DNA from: Actinomycetaceae bacterium
Lineage (GTDB): Bacteria; Actinomycetota; Actinomycetes; Actinomycetales; Actinomycetaceae
Reading direction: 5' to 3'
Length of the DNA: 64,000 nt
Assembly: GCA_030537615.1 (NCBI GenBank)
Contig: JAUNVP010000003.1
Coordinates: 83,153 to 147,152, forward strand
The position numbers and the translations under genes are program-made. Shown in pieces: positions 46,129 through 55,260 of this stretch. How positions within the stretch are numbered: the first letter of the stretch is position 1; the number at the start of each line of letters is the position of its first letter. The notes beneath the pieces were generated by a model. The model had not been told where the DNA came from. It saw only the letters and a list, made by a program, of their open reading frames with translations, and did no database searches.

Positions 46129-46775
46129 GCTCTCACCGGCGCTTTCGATTGGGTCAGTTGGGTGCGAATGTGTTCTTCGAGCGCCAGGATAATGTCAACG
46201 TCAGCGCTGGTGGTTCGCGGTTTCGGGTGTGTTCCGTAGGCGGCGGCATCGAACGCGGTGGCTCCGTGGGAAATATCCTCCGCATACGCGGGGTAGGTGC
46301 TCCGCATGGTGGTGGCGACTTCCCCGATCGTGCGCCCGGGGGAAATGTGGAGGATACCGGCCCGGTCGAAGGTGGCAATAATCGAGCGGAAAGCGGCCTT
46401 CACTGCCTCGTCGGGATCGTCAATCCGATACTGGAGGGCAAGCCTGCGATATTCCTCGGGTGTTATCGTCGGGTCGAGGAGGGCGTCCTCACCCATCGCG
46501 GTGGCAGTGGCATTTCGGGCACGGCGGCGCATATTACGGATAGCCCACCAGATAATGAGGCCGCCGAGCACACAGGCAATGCCAAGCAAAAGGTAGATGG
46601 CGTTGTAGGTCTGGGCATCGGCAGCTTTCAGGAGTGGGCTGAGGAGCCAATGAAAGAATTCTTGCAGCCAATTGCGTTGCGTTAGGTACTCCGGTTTGAG
46701 TAGTTCGTTGCGCAACAATTCTCGTGCCTGATCGGGGTCAGGTACGAGGGGAATGTCAGCGGGGATAATCATCAC
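46125..46775 (-). CDS. DUF4129 domain membrane protein
   Basis: A 216-residue protein with one membrane helix (about residues 52-75) and a cytoplasmic C-terminal domain with RTIGEVATTMRSTYPAYAEDISHGATAFDAAAYG, the DUF4129 signature. DUF4129 commonly accompanies transglutaminase-like or MoxR/DUF58 proteins. 4-bp overlaps with both neighbouring genes. Confidence 0.88.
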   Translation of the reverse strand: MMIIPADIPLVPDPDQARELLRNELLKPEYLTQRNWLQEFFHWLLSPLLKAADAQTYNAIYLLLGIACVLGGLIIWWAIRNMRRRARNATATAMGEDALLDPTITPEEYRRLALQYRIDDPDEAVKAAFRSIIATFDRAGILHISPGRTIGEVATTMRSTYPAYAEDISHGATAFDAAAYGTHPKPRTTSADVDIILALEEHIRTQLTQSKAPVRA

Positions 46776-48001
46776 TGGGTGGGAGGCTGAGTCGGCGGCG
46801 CAATATCGGACATGAGTTCGATGTCGAAGCCTTCTTTGCGAATCCGTTGGTCAATATACATGAGCGACATAAATCCCGACTGGAGAGGGAGGGTGAAAAT
46901 CAAGGCGAGAGCGCCCGCCACAGTTGATGCCAGCATCGTTGCACTATTGATGAATGCCGCTGAGGTCGATAGTATCGCGACGGCAAAAACCGTGATCATG
47001 GTAATGGGAACACTGAAAACCGCAACGACGAACTGAATGACGATATTGAGCACAATGTAGTACCCGAGGATGCGGAAGAACGCGCGGCGACTCAGGCCCC
47101 AGCTTCGTTTCAAGGCTGCCATGGGGGAGAGTGATTCCACCACGGTGGCCGGGACGGCGAACATGAATCGGATACTGATAATGGCGTAGGCAATGAGGCC
47201 GCCAATCAGGAGAACGAAACCAATGAGGAAGGCGAATCCCCACGAGACATCGATATAGTCCGAAACTAAAGCGAAGACAACCAGGGCAGCGAAGGGAATA
47301 AGGCCAAACAGCGACAGAAGAAGGACCGTCAACACGTAGTTTTTGAGTTGAGGTTTAAGATCCCGCCACATCTCAGACGGAGAAATACGTCGGCCTTGAA
47401 CTGCGCCAATGGTGACGATGGTGAACGGCCCCAGTAGCACGAGAGAGGCGATAATCCCCGGGACCGCAGTCAGAATCCAGGTGGGAGCCGCTAGTTCGAA
47501 GTCAGGATCGAGGTACATCGACATGTTCCTCGATGCCAGTGCGGCAACCGGCAACACCAGTAGCGGACCAAGCAGGGTGACGAGGAAAGCCAGTCCAATC
47601 GTGGACTTGGGGTTAAAGCGGATGAGCCGGAAGATCCCGCCCATGACATCGGAAAACATGAGGGGGCGAATCGGCACGATTCCCGGTTTCATTTGCGCCC
47701 ACGTCAACTGCGGCGACATGGGACCGTATCCGTTCGATGGGTACGGTTGCTGGTATCCGGGTGGCTGCGGCTGGGTTGGTTGGTAACCCGGTGGTGTCGG
47801 GTGCGGGTACTGCGGTGGCTGGTAACCCGCTGGTTGGTAGCCGGGGCCAGTTGTGGAGGGAGCGTTCGCAGAAGGGCCCGATGTCGGGGTGCCAAATGGG
47901 TGGGCCGCTGCGTTAGTGTCGGAATCCGATTGCGCAGATGCTGCCCCCGGTGCAACCCATTGATCTGGGGTTGACCTCGACGGGTCATTTGGTTCGCTCA
48001 T
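46772..48001 (-). CDS. Polytopic membrane protein with Pro/Tyr/Gln-rich N-terminus
   Basis: A 409-residue protein. The first 110 residues are a low-complexity cytoplasmic tail with repeated GYQP-type units (PAGYQPPQYPHP, PPGYQPTQPQPPGYQQP). The rest has about six membrane helices, like the glycerophosphoryl diester phosphodiesterase membrane domain family, beginning with PLMFSDVMGGIFRLIRFNPKST. Start: GGAGG precedes ATG 48001; an upstream frame extension lacks a site. First gene of the MoxR operon, so its membrane role may be linked to that system. Confidence 0.85.
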   Translation of the reverse strand: MSEPNDPSRSTPDQWVAPGAASAQSDSDTNAAAHPFGTPTSGPSANAPSTTGPGYQPAGYQPPQYPHPTPPGYQPTQPQPPGYQQPYPSNGYGPMSPQLTWAQMKPGIVPIRPLMFSDVMGGIFRLIRFNPKSTIGLAFLVTLLGPLLVLPVAALASRNMSMYLDPDFELAAPTWILTAVPGIIASLVLLGPFTIVTIGAVQGRRISPSEMWRDLKPQLKNYVLTVLLLSLFGLIPFAALVVFALVSDYIDVSWGFAFLIGFVLLIGGLIAYAIISIRFMFAVPATVVESLSPMAALKRSWGLSRRAFFRILGYYIVLNIVIQFVVAVFSVPITMITVFAVAILSTSAAFINSATMLASTVAGALALIFTLPLQSGFMSLMYIDQRIRKEGFDIELMSDIAPPTQPPTQ

Positions 48002-48102
48002 GAGCCCTCCTTCATCAGGATAAAAATAGCAATGATAGGACCCCAAGTGCGAGTGTCACACCCACATGAGTGCCAACATTTCCGATCGAGTCGACGATAG
48101 TG

Positions 48103-49125
48103 CTATCCACGACGCAACCGAAGCGCATGGTAGTCGACTCGCACGTCAATGGTTCGGGCCGAACCAATGGCATCTCCGTCCACTTGAATCGGTTGGGCAG
48201 TATCGGCGGTGGTATGCGCGGTTTTCGCCTTCTTAAAGGCCAAATTCCCCGTCGTGCCGGGCAGAAGCTCCGGTCGCATGCCGACCCCTTGGACGAGAAT
48301 CTTCGTGAAAAGATCCATCCACCCGATAATCCCGGCCTTCGCGTCGAGAATCGTCACATCGATAAGACCGTCATTGATTTTCGCATCGGGAACCAGCACG
48401 ACACCGGCGGTCAAGGTCGAACAGTTGGCGAAGAGCAAAGATCGCGACGTTACTGTGTATTTCTTATCCCCATCCAAGGTGACGTGCGCCGTGGTCTGCG
48501 GAGCGCGCAGAGACTGCGCTCCGGCAACAACGTAGGCTCCCCATCCGACGTGCTTCTTCAGTTCGGAGGACGTACCCGCCATGAGTTCGGCGTCCCACCC
48601 CTGGCCGGAGATTACGAGGAAAGCGTATTCGTCGTCCGAGGGGGGTAGCACTCCCTTTTTTTGGAGAGTCTCGAGGTGAGGTTCGGGAAGTAGCGATCCT
48701 TCTGGGGGAAGTTCGGACTTCTCCTCCACATCGGAGACGCGAATCCAGCCCAGATCGGCCTCATTCTCGAGTCCGAAGAAGGCGATGTCTACCGCCTCTT
48801 GTAGATCATCGGTTGGGATAGACAGATTACGCGCAAGAAGATTACCCGTCCCGAACGGTAGAACTGCCATTGGGATCTTCGAATGTGCCATTCCTGCTGC
48901 CACTGCTCGTACGGTCCCGTCACCACCAGCGGCAATGACGAGCGCGGCGCCCTCGGCTACGGCCTGTGCCGCCTGACCTGTTCCCGGATCAGACACGGTG
49001 GTTGGCATCCACACGGGTTCAGCCATTCCGGCCTCGACCGCGCCGAGCGTGACGAGTTTACGGAGCCGATACGCCTTCGACACCTTGACGGGGTTGTAGA
49101 TGACGTATGGCGTCAGGTCGGACAT
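48103..49125 (-). CDS. Diacylglycerol kinase family lipid kinase
   Basis: A 340-residue DagK/YegS-like catalytic domain protein. VIYNPVKVS opens the domain, GGDGTVRAVAAGM is the nucleotide loop, and FGTGNLLARNL the second signature. It phosphorylates diacylglycerol or a related lipid in the membrane leaflet. ATG 49125 has AAGGAG at good distance; the upstream frame reaches into serS. An insert (EEKSELPPEGSLLPEPHLETLQKKGVLPPSDDE) around residue 150 is unusual. Confidence 0.9.
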   Translation of the reverse strand: MSDLTPYVIYNPVKVSKAYRLRKLVTLGAVEAGMAEPVWMPTTVSDPGTGQAAQAVAEGAALVIAAGGDGTVRAVAAGMAHSKIPMAVLPFGTGNLLARNLSIPTDDLQEAVDIAFFGLENEADLGWIRVSDVEEKSELPPEGSLLPEPHLETLQKKGVLPPSDDEYAFLVISGQGWDAELMAGTSSELKKHVGWGAYVVAGAQSLRAPQTTAHVTLDGDKKYTVTSRSLLFANCSTLTAGVVLVPDAKINDGLIDVTILDAKAGIIGWMDLFTKILVQGVGMRPELLPGTTGNLAFKKAKTAHTTADTAQPIQVDGDAIGSARTIDVRVDYHALRLRRG

Positions 49126-49225
49126 GAAGACTCCTTGCTTACGCGAGACTACTGCTTTGAGAATAGTGGGAAGCACTTTCGGGTTCATCCTATTGCCCCA
49201 CGTATGAGTCAGCACGCGTACACGG

Positions 49226-49231
49226 TAGGCT
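49226..49231 (+). promoter_or_regulatory. -10 box of a leaderless serS transcript
   Basis: TAGGCT is followed by 6 nt (GGTGCC) and ATG 49238, with no Shine-Dalgarno. Confidence 0.55.
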
Positions 49232-49237
49232 GGTGCC

Positions 49238-50509
49238 ATGATTGATCTGAAAGCCCTCCGAGAAGATCCGCAACCGGCGCGCGATTCCCAAATCGCGCGC
49301 GGTGAAGACCCGGGTCTCGTTGACCAAATACTCGCGGCCGACCAGGCCCGTCGCGAAGCTCTGCGCGATTTTGAAACCAAACGGGCCGAGCAGAAAGCCG
49401 TGTCGCGATCGATCGGCAAGGCATCACCTGAAGAGCGGCAAAGCGTCCTCGCTCACGCCAAGGAACTTGCCCAGGAAGTGAAAGACCTCGAAGCGCGTTC
49501 CAACGAGCTTGCCGCCGAGGCCGATGCACTTGCCAAAGCAATCCCCAACATTGTCCTGCCGGGCGTGCCCGCCGGAGGAGAAGAATCCTTCACCGATCTG
49601 CGCCATGAAGGCACCCCGCGCGACTTCGCGGCCGAAGGCTTCGAACCGCAAGACCACCTCGCTCTCGGAGAAGCGCTCGGCGCCATTGATATGAAACGCG
49701 GTGCGAAAGTATCGGGTACCCGTTTCTACTACCTCACCGGCATTGGGGCCCGTTTGGAACTTGCCCTCCTCACCATGGCTCTCGACCAGGGGATCGCCAA
49801 CGGGTTCACCCCCATGATGACGCCCACCCTCGTCACCCCGGCAATCATGGGAGGCACCGGGTTCCTCAATGAACACTCGGATGAAATCTACTACCTGCCA
49901 ACCGACGACCTCTACCTCACTGGCACGTCCGAAGTGGCGCTCGCGGGCTACCACACCGACGAGATTATCGACCTTGAGTCCGGGCCGAAGCGCTACCTCG
50001 GGTGGTCGACGTGCTACCGACGCGAAGCTGGGTCTGCTGGTAAGGACACCCGCGGTATCATCCGCGTGCACCAGTTCAACAAGGTAGAAATGTTCTCCTA
50101 CTGTTCGGTAGAGGACGCTGTCGAAGAGCACGAGCGTTTCCTCGCGTGGGAAGAAGAGATGCTCGCCAAGGTCGAGCTGCCGTACCGCGTGATTGATACT
50201 GCGGCGGGAGATCTGGGTACGTCTGCGGCGCGGAAGTTTGACTGTGAGGCGTGGCTACCAACCCAGAATCGGTGGATGGAAGTGACCTCGACCTCGAACT
50301 GCACCACCTTCCAAGCGCGCCGGCTCAATATCCGCGAACGCGCCGAGGGCGGTACCCGCACAGTGGCCACGTTGAATGGCACGCTGGCAACTACTCGGTG
50401 GATCGTGGCGCTACTGGAAAACCACCAGAATGCTGACGGATCGGTTCGCGTGCCGGACGCGTTGCAACCGTATCTCGGAGGCTTGACTACGCTGGAGCCG
50501 CTTTCGTGA
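49238..50509 (+). CDS. serS: Seryl-tRNA synthetase
   Basis: A 423-residue class II synthetase that charges tRNA-Ser. The N-terminal 110 residues form the long coiled-coil tRNA arm ([25 protein letters not shown]). Motif 1 region [35 protein letters not shown], motif 2 [29 protein letters not shown] and a C-terminal motif 3 [19 protein letters not shown] are intact. The stop overlaps the GTG of the HAD gene. Leaderless layout (see 49226). The window also has tRNA-Ser(TGA) at 60.7 kb. Confidence 0.96.
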   Translation: MIDLKALREDPQPARDSQIARGEDPGLVDQILAADQARREALRDFETKRAEQKAVSRSIGKASPEERQSVLAHAKELAQEVKDLEARSNELAAEADALAKAIPNIVLPGVPAGGEESFTDLRHEGTPRDFAAEGFEPQDHLALGEALGAIDMKRGAKVSGTRFYYLTGIGARLELALLTMALDQGIANGFTPMMTPTLVTPAIMGGTGFLNEHSDEIYYLPTDDLYLTGTSEVALAGYHTDEIIDLESGPKRYLGWSTCYRREAGSAGKDTRGIIRVHQFNKVEMFSYCSVEDAVEEHERFLAWEEEMLAKVELPYRVIDTAAGDLGTSAARKFDCEAWLPTQNRWMEVTSTSNCTTFQARRLNIRERAEGGTRTVATLNGTLATTRWIVALLENHQNADGSVRVPDALQPYLGGLTTLEPLS

Positions 50510-51402
50510 GTAATCCGCTTCTGACTCCTCCGAAAACGACGCTTGCTCCAATACCATTCGAAACGCTCGTTGAGGATGCTTTGGCGGCAATGCCATCCGA
50601 ACTGGAGGGGCCGTCGCCACGCTTACTCATTGCACTTGATGTCGATGGGACTCTCCTCACCACTGAGGGAGCCACAGAGGTCACGAAATCGCGCGTTGCC
50701 GCCTTACAAGAGGCTGGGGTGCAGGTTGTCATCGCAACCGGTCGTGGTATCGGGGCAACTCTTCCCGTGCTTTCCGAAGTGAGTATTCATGACGGCTGGG
50801 CGGTTGCCTCCAACGGTGCCATTACGTTGCGGATTCGCGACGGTGACGTTGACGTTGTGGAGCGTCGGATGTTCGATCCGGCTCCGGTGATTGACCAGGT
50901 GTTGGAGCAGTATCCCGAGGCGCTCATTGCGGTTGAAGACAATGATTCGACTATGCGGATTTCGCGCGAGTTCCCACCCAAAGAACTGATGGAGAATTGG
51001 GTGATTGAACCAGTCGAGAGGCTTCGTGCCGAGCCGGTTACCAAACTCGTCGTCCGAATTCCGGGGATGGATCGTGATGAGTTCGCTGACCGGATGGCTG
51101 AACTCGACCTATCGATGGTGGAGCCCGCTGTGGGCTGGACGTCGTGGATGGATGTCAATGCGGCGGGCACGACCAAGGCATCCGCGTTGGAAACTTTGCG
51201 CGTTAAACTCGGTGTTCCTGCTACTGGAACAGTTTCGGTCGGTGACGGCACCAACGACATGGCAATGCTCGAATGGGCATATCACGGGGTCGCTATGGCG
51301 GGCGCAACTGAGGAAGTTCGTGCTGTGGCCGACACCGTCACCGGGCCCGTGGAATACGACGGTGCCGGCGCCATTATGGAAGCGCTTTTGCGGCGCGTGT
51401 AA
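50506..51402 (+). CDS. HAD family hydrolase (Cof-type)
   Basis: A 298-residue haloacid dehalogenase-superfamily phosphatase. [15 protein letters not shown] carries the two catalytic Asp, VVIATGRG is motif II, and [14 protein letters not shown] the C-terminal acidic motif IV. A C2 cap lies between. It probably dephosphorylates a sugar or cofactor phosphate. GTG 50506 overlaps the serS TGA (GTGA). Confidence 0.9.
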   Translation: MSNPLLTPPKTTLAPIPFETLVEDALAAMPSELEGPSPRLLIALDVDGTLLTTEGATEVTKSRVAALQEAGVQVVIATGRGIGATLPVLSEVSIHDGWAVASNGAITLRIRDGDVDVVERRMFDPAPVIDQVLEQYPEALIAVEDNDSTMRISREFPPKELMENWVIEPVERLRAEPVTKLVVRIPGMDRDEFADRMAELDLSMVEPAVGWTSWMDVNAAGTTKASALETLRVKLGVPATGTVSVGDGTNDMAMLEWAYHGVAMAGATEEVRAVADTVTGPVEYDGAGAIMEALLRRV

Positions 51403-51823
51403 ATGAGCCCACCCCTGCCGCGGCGGCAACCGCGGCAACGCAGGCTCGTGTACCGCGCGTAGGCTCTGTCTAACAGTCCTAGGCTCTGTGTAGCGTGCGT
51501 CGACTTTCTGATGGCGTTGTTGCCTACTGCTCTTGCCGATTCCGACAGTTCGTATGTGTTTGGTGTCGGAATCGACGCGAATTCGGGCGTGTTCGGTGGC
51601 GAAGTGTCTGAATTGGTAGTTGAGCAGAGGAGATGGGAAATAGCTTCGAAGTCAAATCACAGTCTGTACACCGGACAAGACGTGCGTGAACGTAACAGTT
51701 TGAATACGTTTCGTGTTTTGGGCGGCTAATAGTTGCAGATCGTATACAAAACCGATTGACTCAAAAATGTTGCTATAGGTTTCCACCTACGGCATTATCG
51801 ACACAATGTTCATGGAGGAACAT
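51403..51823. other. Intergenic region holding repeat copy C and the sugar-transporter leader
   Basis: Starts with two copies of TAGGCTCTGT (about 51463 and 51480), then repeat copy C, then an AT-rich stretch with TATACA and TTGACT elements that may form the transporter promoter. GGAGG lies just before ATG 51824. No gene is seen. Confidence 0.45.
51536..51616 (+). repeat. Three-motif intergenic element, copy C
   Basis: GATTCCGACA at 51538-51547, inverted TGTCGGAATC at 51564-51573 and TGTCTGAATT at 51605-51614; spacings 26 and 41 nt, identical to copy D. Confidence 0.72.
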
Positions 51824-53197
51824 ATGCGAACCACCAAATCACGCTTCGCTGCGGTCGCTGCTGGTGCAGCGGCAACAGCGTTGATCCTCGCCGGATGCTC
51901 CGGCTCTAATGACCTCAAAGGCGGTTCTGATTCAGGCGGCGACACCGCTGGTTCTGATACTGATTGCTCAGCCTTTGAACAGTACGGCAAGCACGAGGGC
52001 GAGGCAGTCACCCTGTTCTCCTCAATTCGTGAGGTCGAAGCCGACCAGCTCCAGCAGACCTTCGATAAGTTCGAAGAGTGCACCGGCATTAAGGTCACCC
52101 ACAACGGCGTCGGCGAGTTCGAATCACAGATTCTCGTCCAGGTTGAGGGCGGAAACGCTCCCGATCTGGCAATCTTCCCTCAGCCCGGTCTCTTGCAGCG
52201 CATGGTGAAGGACGGACACGTCCTCCCCGCTCCCGCTGAAGTTGAATCTAAGGTAGACGAAGGCTGGTCCGCAGACTGGAAGGCTTACGGCACAGTAGAC
52301 GGCACGTTCTACGCAGCTCCGCTGATGGCTTCCGTGAAGTCCTTTGTGTGGTATTCGCCGTCCATGTTTAAAGAGGGCGGCTACGAAATCCCAGAAACAT
52401 GGGATGACATGATGGCGCTGACCGAGAAGATTGCCCAGGACAACCCAGATGCTAAGCCGTGGTGTGCTGGCATTGAGTCCGGTGGTGCAACCGGCTGGCC
52501 CGCAACCGACTGGATTGAGGACGCTGTTCTTCGCTCTGCCGGTGGCGACGTCTACGACCAATGGGTTGACCACGAGATCCCCTTCAACGATCCGCAGATC
52601 GTTGAAGCGACCGAAATGGTCGGTAAGATCCTCCGCGACGACAACTACGTCAACGGCGGCATCGGCGACGCTCGCTCGATTGCTACCACCTCGTTCAACG
52701 ACGGTGGTATGCCGATTCTCGACGGCCAGTGCTACATGTACCGCATGGCTTCCTTCTATGAAGCCCAGTGGCCCGAAGGCACCAATGTTGCTGAAGACGG
52801 AGACGTTTTCGCGTTCTACCTTCCTGGCATGACCGCTGATGAGAAGCCGCTTCTCACCGCTGGTGAGTTCGTGGGTGCGTTCAACGATAACGATGCGACC
52901 AAGGCTGTTCAGGCATACATGGCATCGTCCGAATGGGCGAATACCCGCGTCGAAATCGGTGGCGTGACCTCCGCTAATAAGGGTGTTGACCCGTCGCTCG
53001 CGTCCTCGGATATTCTCCGTCTCGCGATGGAACTCCTCCAGGATGACACTGCGGTTGCCCGCTTCGACGGTTCTGACCTCATGCCTTCCGAAGTTGGTGC
53101 AGGCTCCTTCTGGACGGCTATGACTCAGTGGATCAACGGTGAAAAGGACGTTAACACCGTCCTCACCGAGATCGAGTCCAGCTGGCCCACCGAATAA
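51824..53197 (+). CDS. Carbohydrate ABC transporter substrate-binding lipoprotein
   Basis: A 457-residue family 1 solute-binding lipoprotein. The signal peptide ends at lipobox LAGC (Cys25), followed by a Ser/Gly/Asp linker. FEECTGIKVTHNGVGEFESQILVQVEGGNAPDLAIFPQPG and YEIPETWDDMMALTEKI are typical of alpha-glucoside/oligosaccharide binders; the sugar is not certain. An ATG 18 bp upstream is rejected because GGAGG falls inside it and fits ATG 51824. Followed by a hairpin and then two permeases. Confidence 0.92.
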   Translation: MRTTKSRFAAVAAGAAATALILAGCSGSNDLKGGSDSGGDTAGSDTDCSAFEQYGKHEGEAVTLFSSIREVEADQLQQTFDKFEECTGIKVTHNGVGEFESQILVQVEGGNAPDLAIFPQPGLLQRMVKDGHVLPAPAEVESKVDEGWSADWKAYGTVDGTFYAAPLMASVKSFVWYSPSMFKEGGYEIPETWDDMMALTEKIAQDNPDAKPWCAGIESGGATGWPATDWIEDAVLRSAGGDVYDQWVDHEIPFNDPQIVEATEMVGKILRDDNYVNGGIGDARSIATTSFNDGGMPILDGQCYMYRMASFYEAQWPEGTNVAEDGDVFAFYLPGMTADEKPLLTAGEFVGAFNDNDATKAVQAYMASSEWANTRVEIGGVTSANKGVDPSLASSDILRLAMELLQDDTAVARFDGSDLMPSEVGAGSFWTAMTQWINGEKDVNTVLTEIESSWPTE

Positions 53198-53219
53198 CAC
53201 AGGCGGTTAATTCCCGATA

Positions 53220-53253
53220 GGTAGGGCGAGCGGAGCGTTTCGCTCGCCCTACC
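53220..53253 (+). terminator. Intercistronic hairpin after the sugar-binding-protein gene
   Basis: A perfect 13-bp stem (GGTAGGGCGAGCG against CGCTCGCCCTACC) with an 8-nt loop and no T-run, 22 bp after the stop. Probably boosts binding-protein mRNA over permease mRNA. Confidence 0.65.
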
Positions 53254-53270
53254 AACACGGGAGGCTCATA

Positions 53271-54257
53271 ATGGATTTCTTCCTCTATACCAAGATCGGG
53301 CAAATGATCCTCGCGGTCATTGCCCTAGCGCTCGTTGTACTCGTGCTTTTGGGTTTGGCCTCGCTTGCCGATCGACTCAAGGGTCGCGGCCGCACCCTAG
53401 CCGCCGTCATCGTTTTTCTCGGCCCCGCAGCACTACTTCTCGGCCTGGGCTTGATTTACCCGGCTGTCAGAACGATTGCCATGTCATTTATGGACCGCCG
53501 TTCCGACAAGTTCGTCGGAATGGCGAACTACGAGTGGATGTTCACAGCAACTGACTCGAAGCAAGCGTTCATCAACACATTCTTGTGGGTGATTCTCGTC
53601 CCCACTATCTCGACGGCAGTTGGCCTGCTCTACGCGATTCTGATCGACGGAAAACGATTTGAAAAAGTCGCTAAATCGCTCCTATTTATGCCGATGGCGA
53701 TCAGTTTCGTCGGTGCCGGCATCATCTGGAAATTCGTCTACGAATACCGTGGAGCTGCCCAGACCCAACGCGGCCTCCTCAACGCCATCATCGTTGGACT
53801 CGGGGGCGAACCCGTGAGGTTCTTACAGGACTCGCCTCTCAATACGATTTTCCTCATCGTCGTAATGATTTGGGTTCAAGCCGGTTTTGCCATGGTGCTT
53901 TTATCGGCCTCAATCAAGGCCATCCCGAATGACATCGTTGAAGCAGCGCAGCTTGATGGTGTCAATCCGTGGCAAATGTTCCGCAACATCACCATTCCGT
54001 CGATCCGCCCGACTCTCGTCGTCGTGCTGACGACGATTACGATTGCGACCCTTAAAATCTTCGACATCACGCAGACCATGACCGGCGCGAAATTCGGCAC
54101 CCAGGTGCTGGCCAACATGATGTACGACCAGTCGTTCACCTACGGCAACAACGGGTACGGTTCGGCGATGGCAGTGGCCATCTTCGTCCTCGTCATCCCG
54201 ATTGTCGTCTACAACGTACGCCAGATGTTGAAGAACAAGGAGGTGCGTGGTGGCTAG
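53271..54257 (+). CDS. Carbohydrate ABC transporter permease (MalF-like)
   Basis: A 328-residue permease with about eight membrane segments. The EAA loop EAAQLDGVNPWQMFRNITIPSIRPT is clear. GGGAGG precedes ATG 53271. It ends inside the start of the MalG-like gene. Import of the bound sugar needs an ATPase that is not encoded next to it. Confidence 0.92.
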   Translation: MDFFLYTKIGQMILAVIALALVVLVLLGLASLADRLKGRGRTLAAVIVFLGPAALLLGLGLIYPAVRTIAMSFMDRRSDKFVGMANYEWMFTATDSKQAFINTFLWVILVPTISTAVGLLYAILIDGKRFEKVAKSLLFMPMAISFVGAGIIWKFVYEYRGAAQTQRGLLNAIIVGLGGEPVRFLQDSPLNTIFLIVVMIWVQAGFAMVLLSASIKAIPNDIVEAAQLDGVNPWQMFRNITIPSIRPTLVVVLTTITIATLKIFDITQTMTGAKFGTQVLANMMYDQSFTYGNNGYGSAMAVAIFVLVIPIVVYNVRQMLKNKEVRGG

Positions 54258-55200
54258 TAATACGACCGTCGTTGATGCCGATGTTGTGACCGCTCACGGC
54301 GATCAAGCTCTCGGCCTCAAGAACAAGAACACGGCTTCGGCAACTGCCAAACGTGCGCTGTCGAGTCGTCTGGGATCTTTTGTCGCTATCCTCATTGCAC
54401 TTTTGTGGACGATCCCGACGTTCGGACTGTTCATCACCTCTTTCCGACCCGAAGCGGACATTAAGTCATCGGGGTGGTGGAGCTTCTTCACGAATCCGAA
54501 CTTCACGCTCGACAACTACCAAACAGTACTGTACGGCGCGAAATCGCAGGGTGACCTGGCTTCATATTTCATGAACTCACTGGTCATTACCGTTCCAGCA
54601 ACCGTCGCCCCGCTGCTCATTGCCACGATGGCGGCGTATGCCTTCTCGGTGCTGAAGTGGCGCGGTCGCGACACGGTATTCGTGATGGTATTCGCGCTTC
54701 AAATCGTACCGTTGCAGATGGCGCTCATCCCGTTGCTTCGCGTGTTCTCCGGAACCGAAGCATCGAAGATGTTCCCCTTCTTGTCGATTTGGGTTGCGCA
54801 CACCATCTTCGCCCTCCCGCTGGCAATCTTCCTGCTTCACAACTTCATGGCCGAAGTGCCACACGAACTTGTTGAAGCAGCGCAGGTAGATGGCGCTGGG
54901 CATGTCACCACTTTCGTGCGAGTCATGCTCCCCCTGATGATTCCAGCGATCGCGTCGTTCGCGATCTTCCAGTTCCTGTGGGTGTGGAATGATCTCCTCG
55001 TTGGTCTGACGTTCTCGGGCGGACAAGATCTCACTCAACCGCTCACCGCACGGCTGGCCTCAATGGCAGGCTCGCGCGGTCAAGACTGGCATCTGCTCAC
55101 CGCAGGCGCCTTCGTCTCGATGATTATTCCTCTCGTAGTTTTTATGACGCTGCAGCGATACTTCGTGCGCGGCCTCATGGCAGGCTCAGTGAAGGGATAG
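54250..55200 (+). CDS. Carbohydrate ABC transporter permease (MalG-like)
   Basis: A 316-residue partner permease with six helices. LLWTIPTFGLFITSFRP at the first helix, the EAA loop EAAQVDGAGHVTTFVRVMLPLMIPA and the C-terminal YFVRGLMAGSVKG are typical. GTG starts at 54247 and 54250 are both possible; AAGGAGG is upstream. It overlaps the MalF-like gene by 8-11 bp. Confidence 0.92.
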   Translation: MASNTTVVDADVVTAHGDQALGLKNKNTASATAKRALSSRLGSFVAILIALLWTIPTFGLFITSFRPEADIKSSGWWSFFTNPNFTLDNYQTVLYGAKSQGDLASYFMNSLVITVPATVAPLLIATMAAYAFSVLKWRGRDTVFVMVFALQIVPLQMALIPLLRVFSGTEASKMFPFLSIWVAHTIFALPLAIFLLHNFMAEVPHELVEAAQVDGAGHVTTFVRVMLPLMIPAIASFAIFQFLWVWNDLLVGLTFSGGQDLTQPLTARLASMAGSRGQDWHLLTAGAFVSMIIPLVVFMTLQRYFVRGLMAGSVKG

Positions 55201-55216
55201 TTCCATCCGATTGGCG

Positions 55217-55260
55217 CGTGGCCCCGGTTCGCTTTACAGCAACCGGGGCCACGTTTTTTT
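55217..55260 (+). terminator. Rho-independent terminator of the sugar transporter operon
   Basis: A 13-bp stem CGTGGCCCCGGTT/AACCGGGGCCACG, 11-nt loop and seven Ts. Confidence 0.95.

Noticed and set aside
47917..47926. A fifth TGTCGGAATC motif
   Set aside because: Single motif inside a coding region without partner motifs at the expected spacing; chance.
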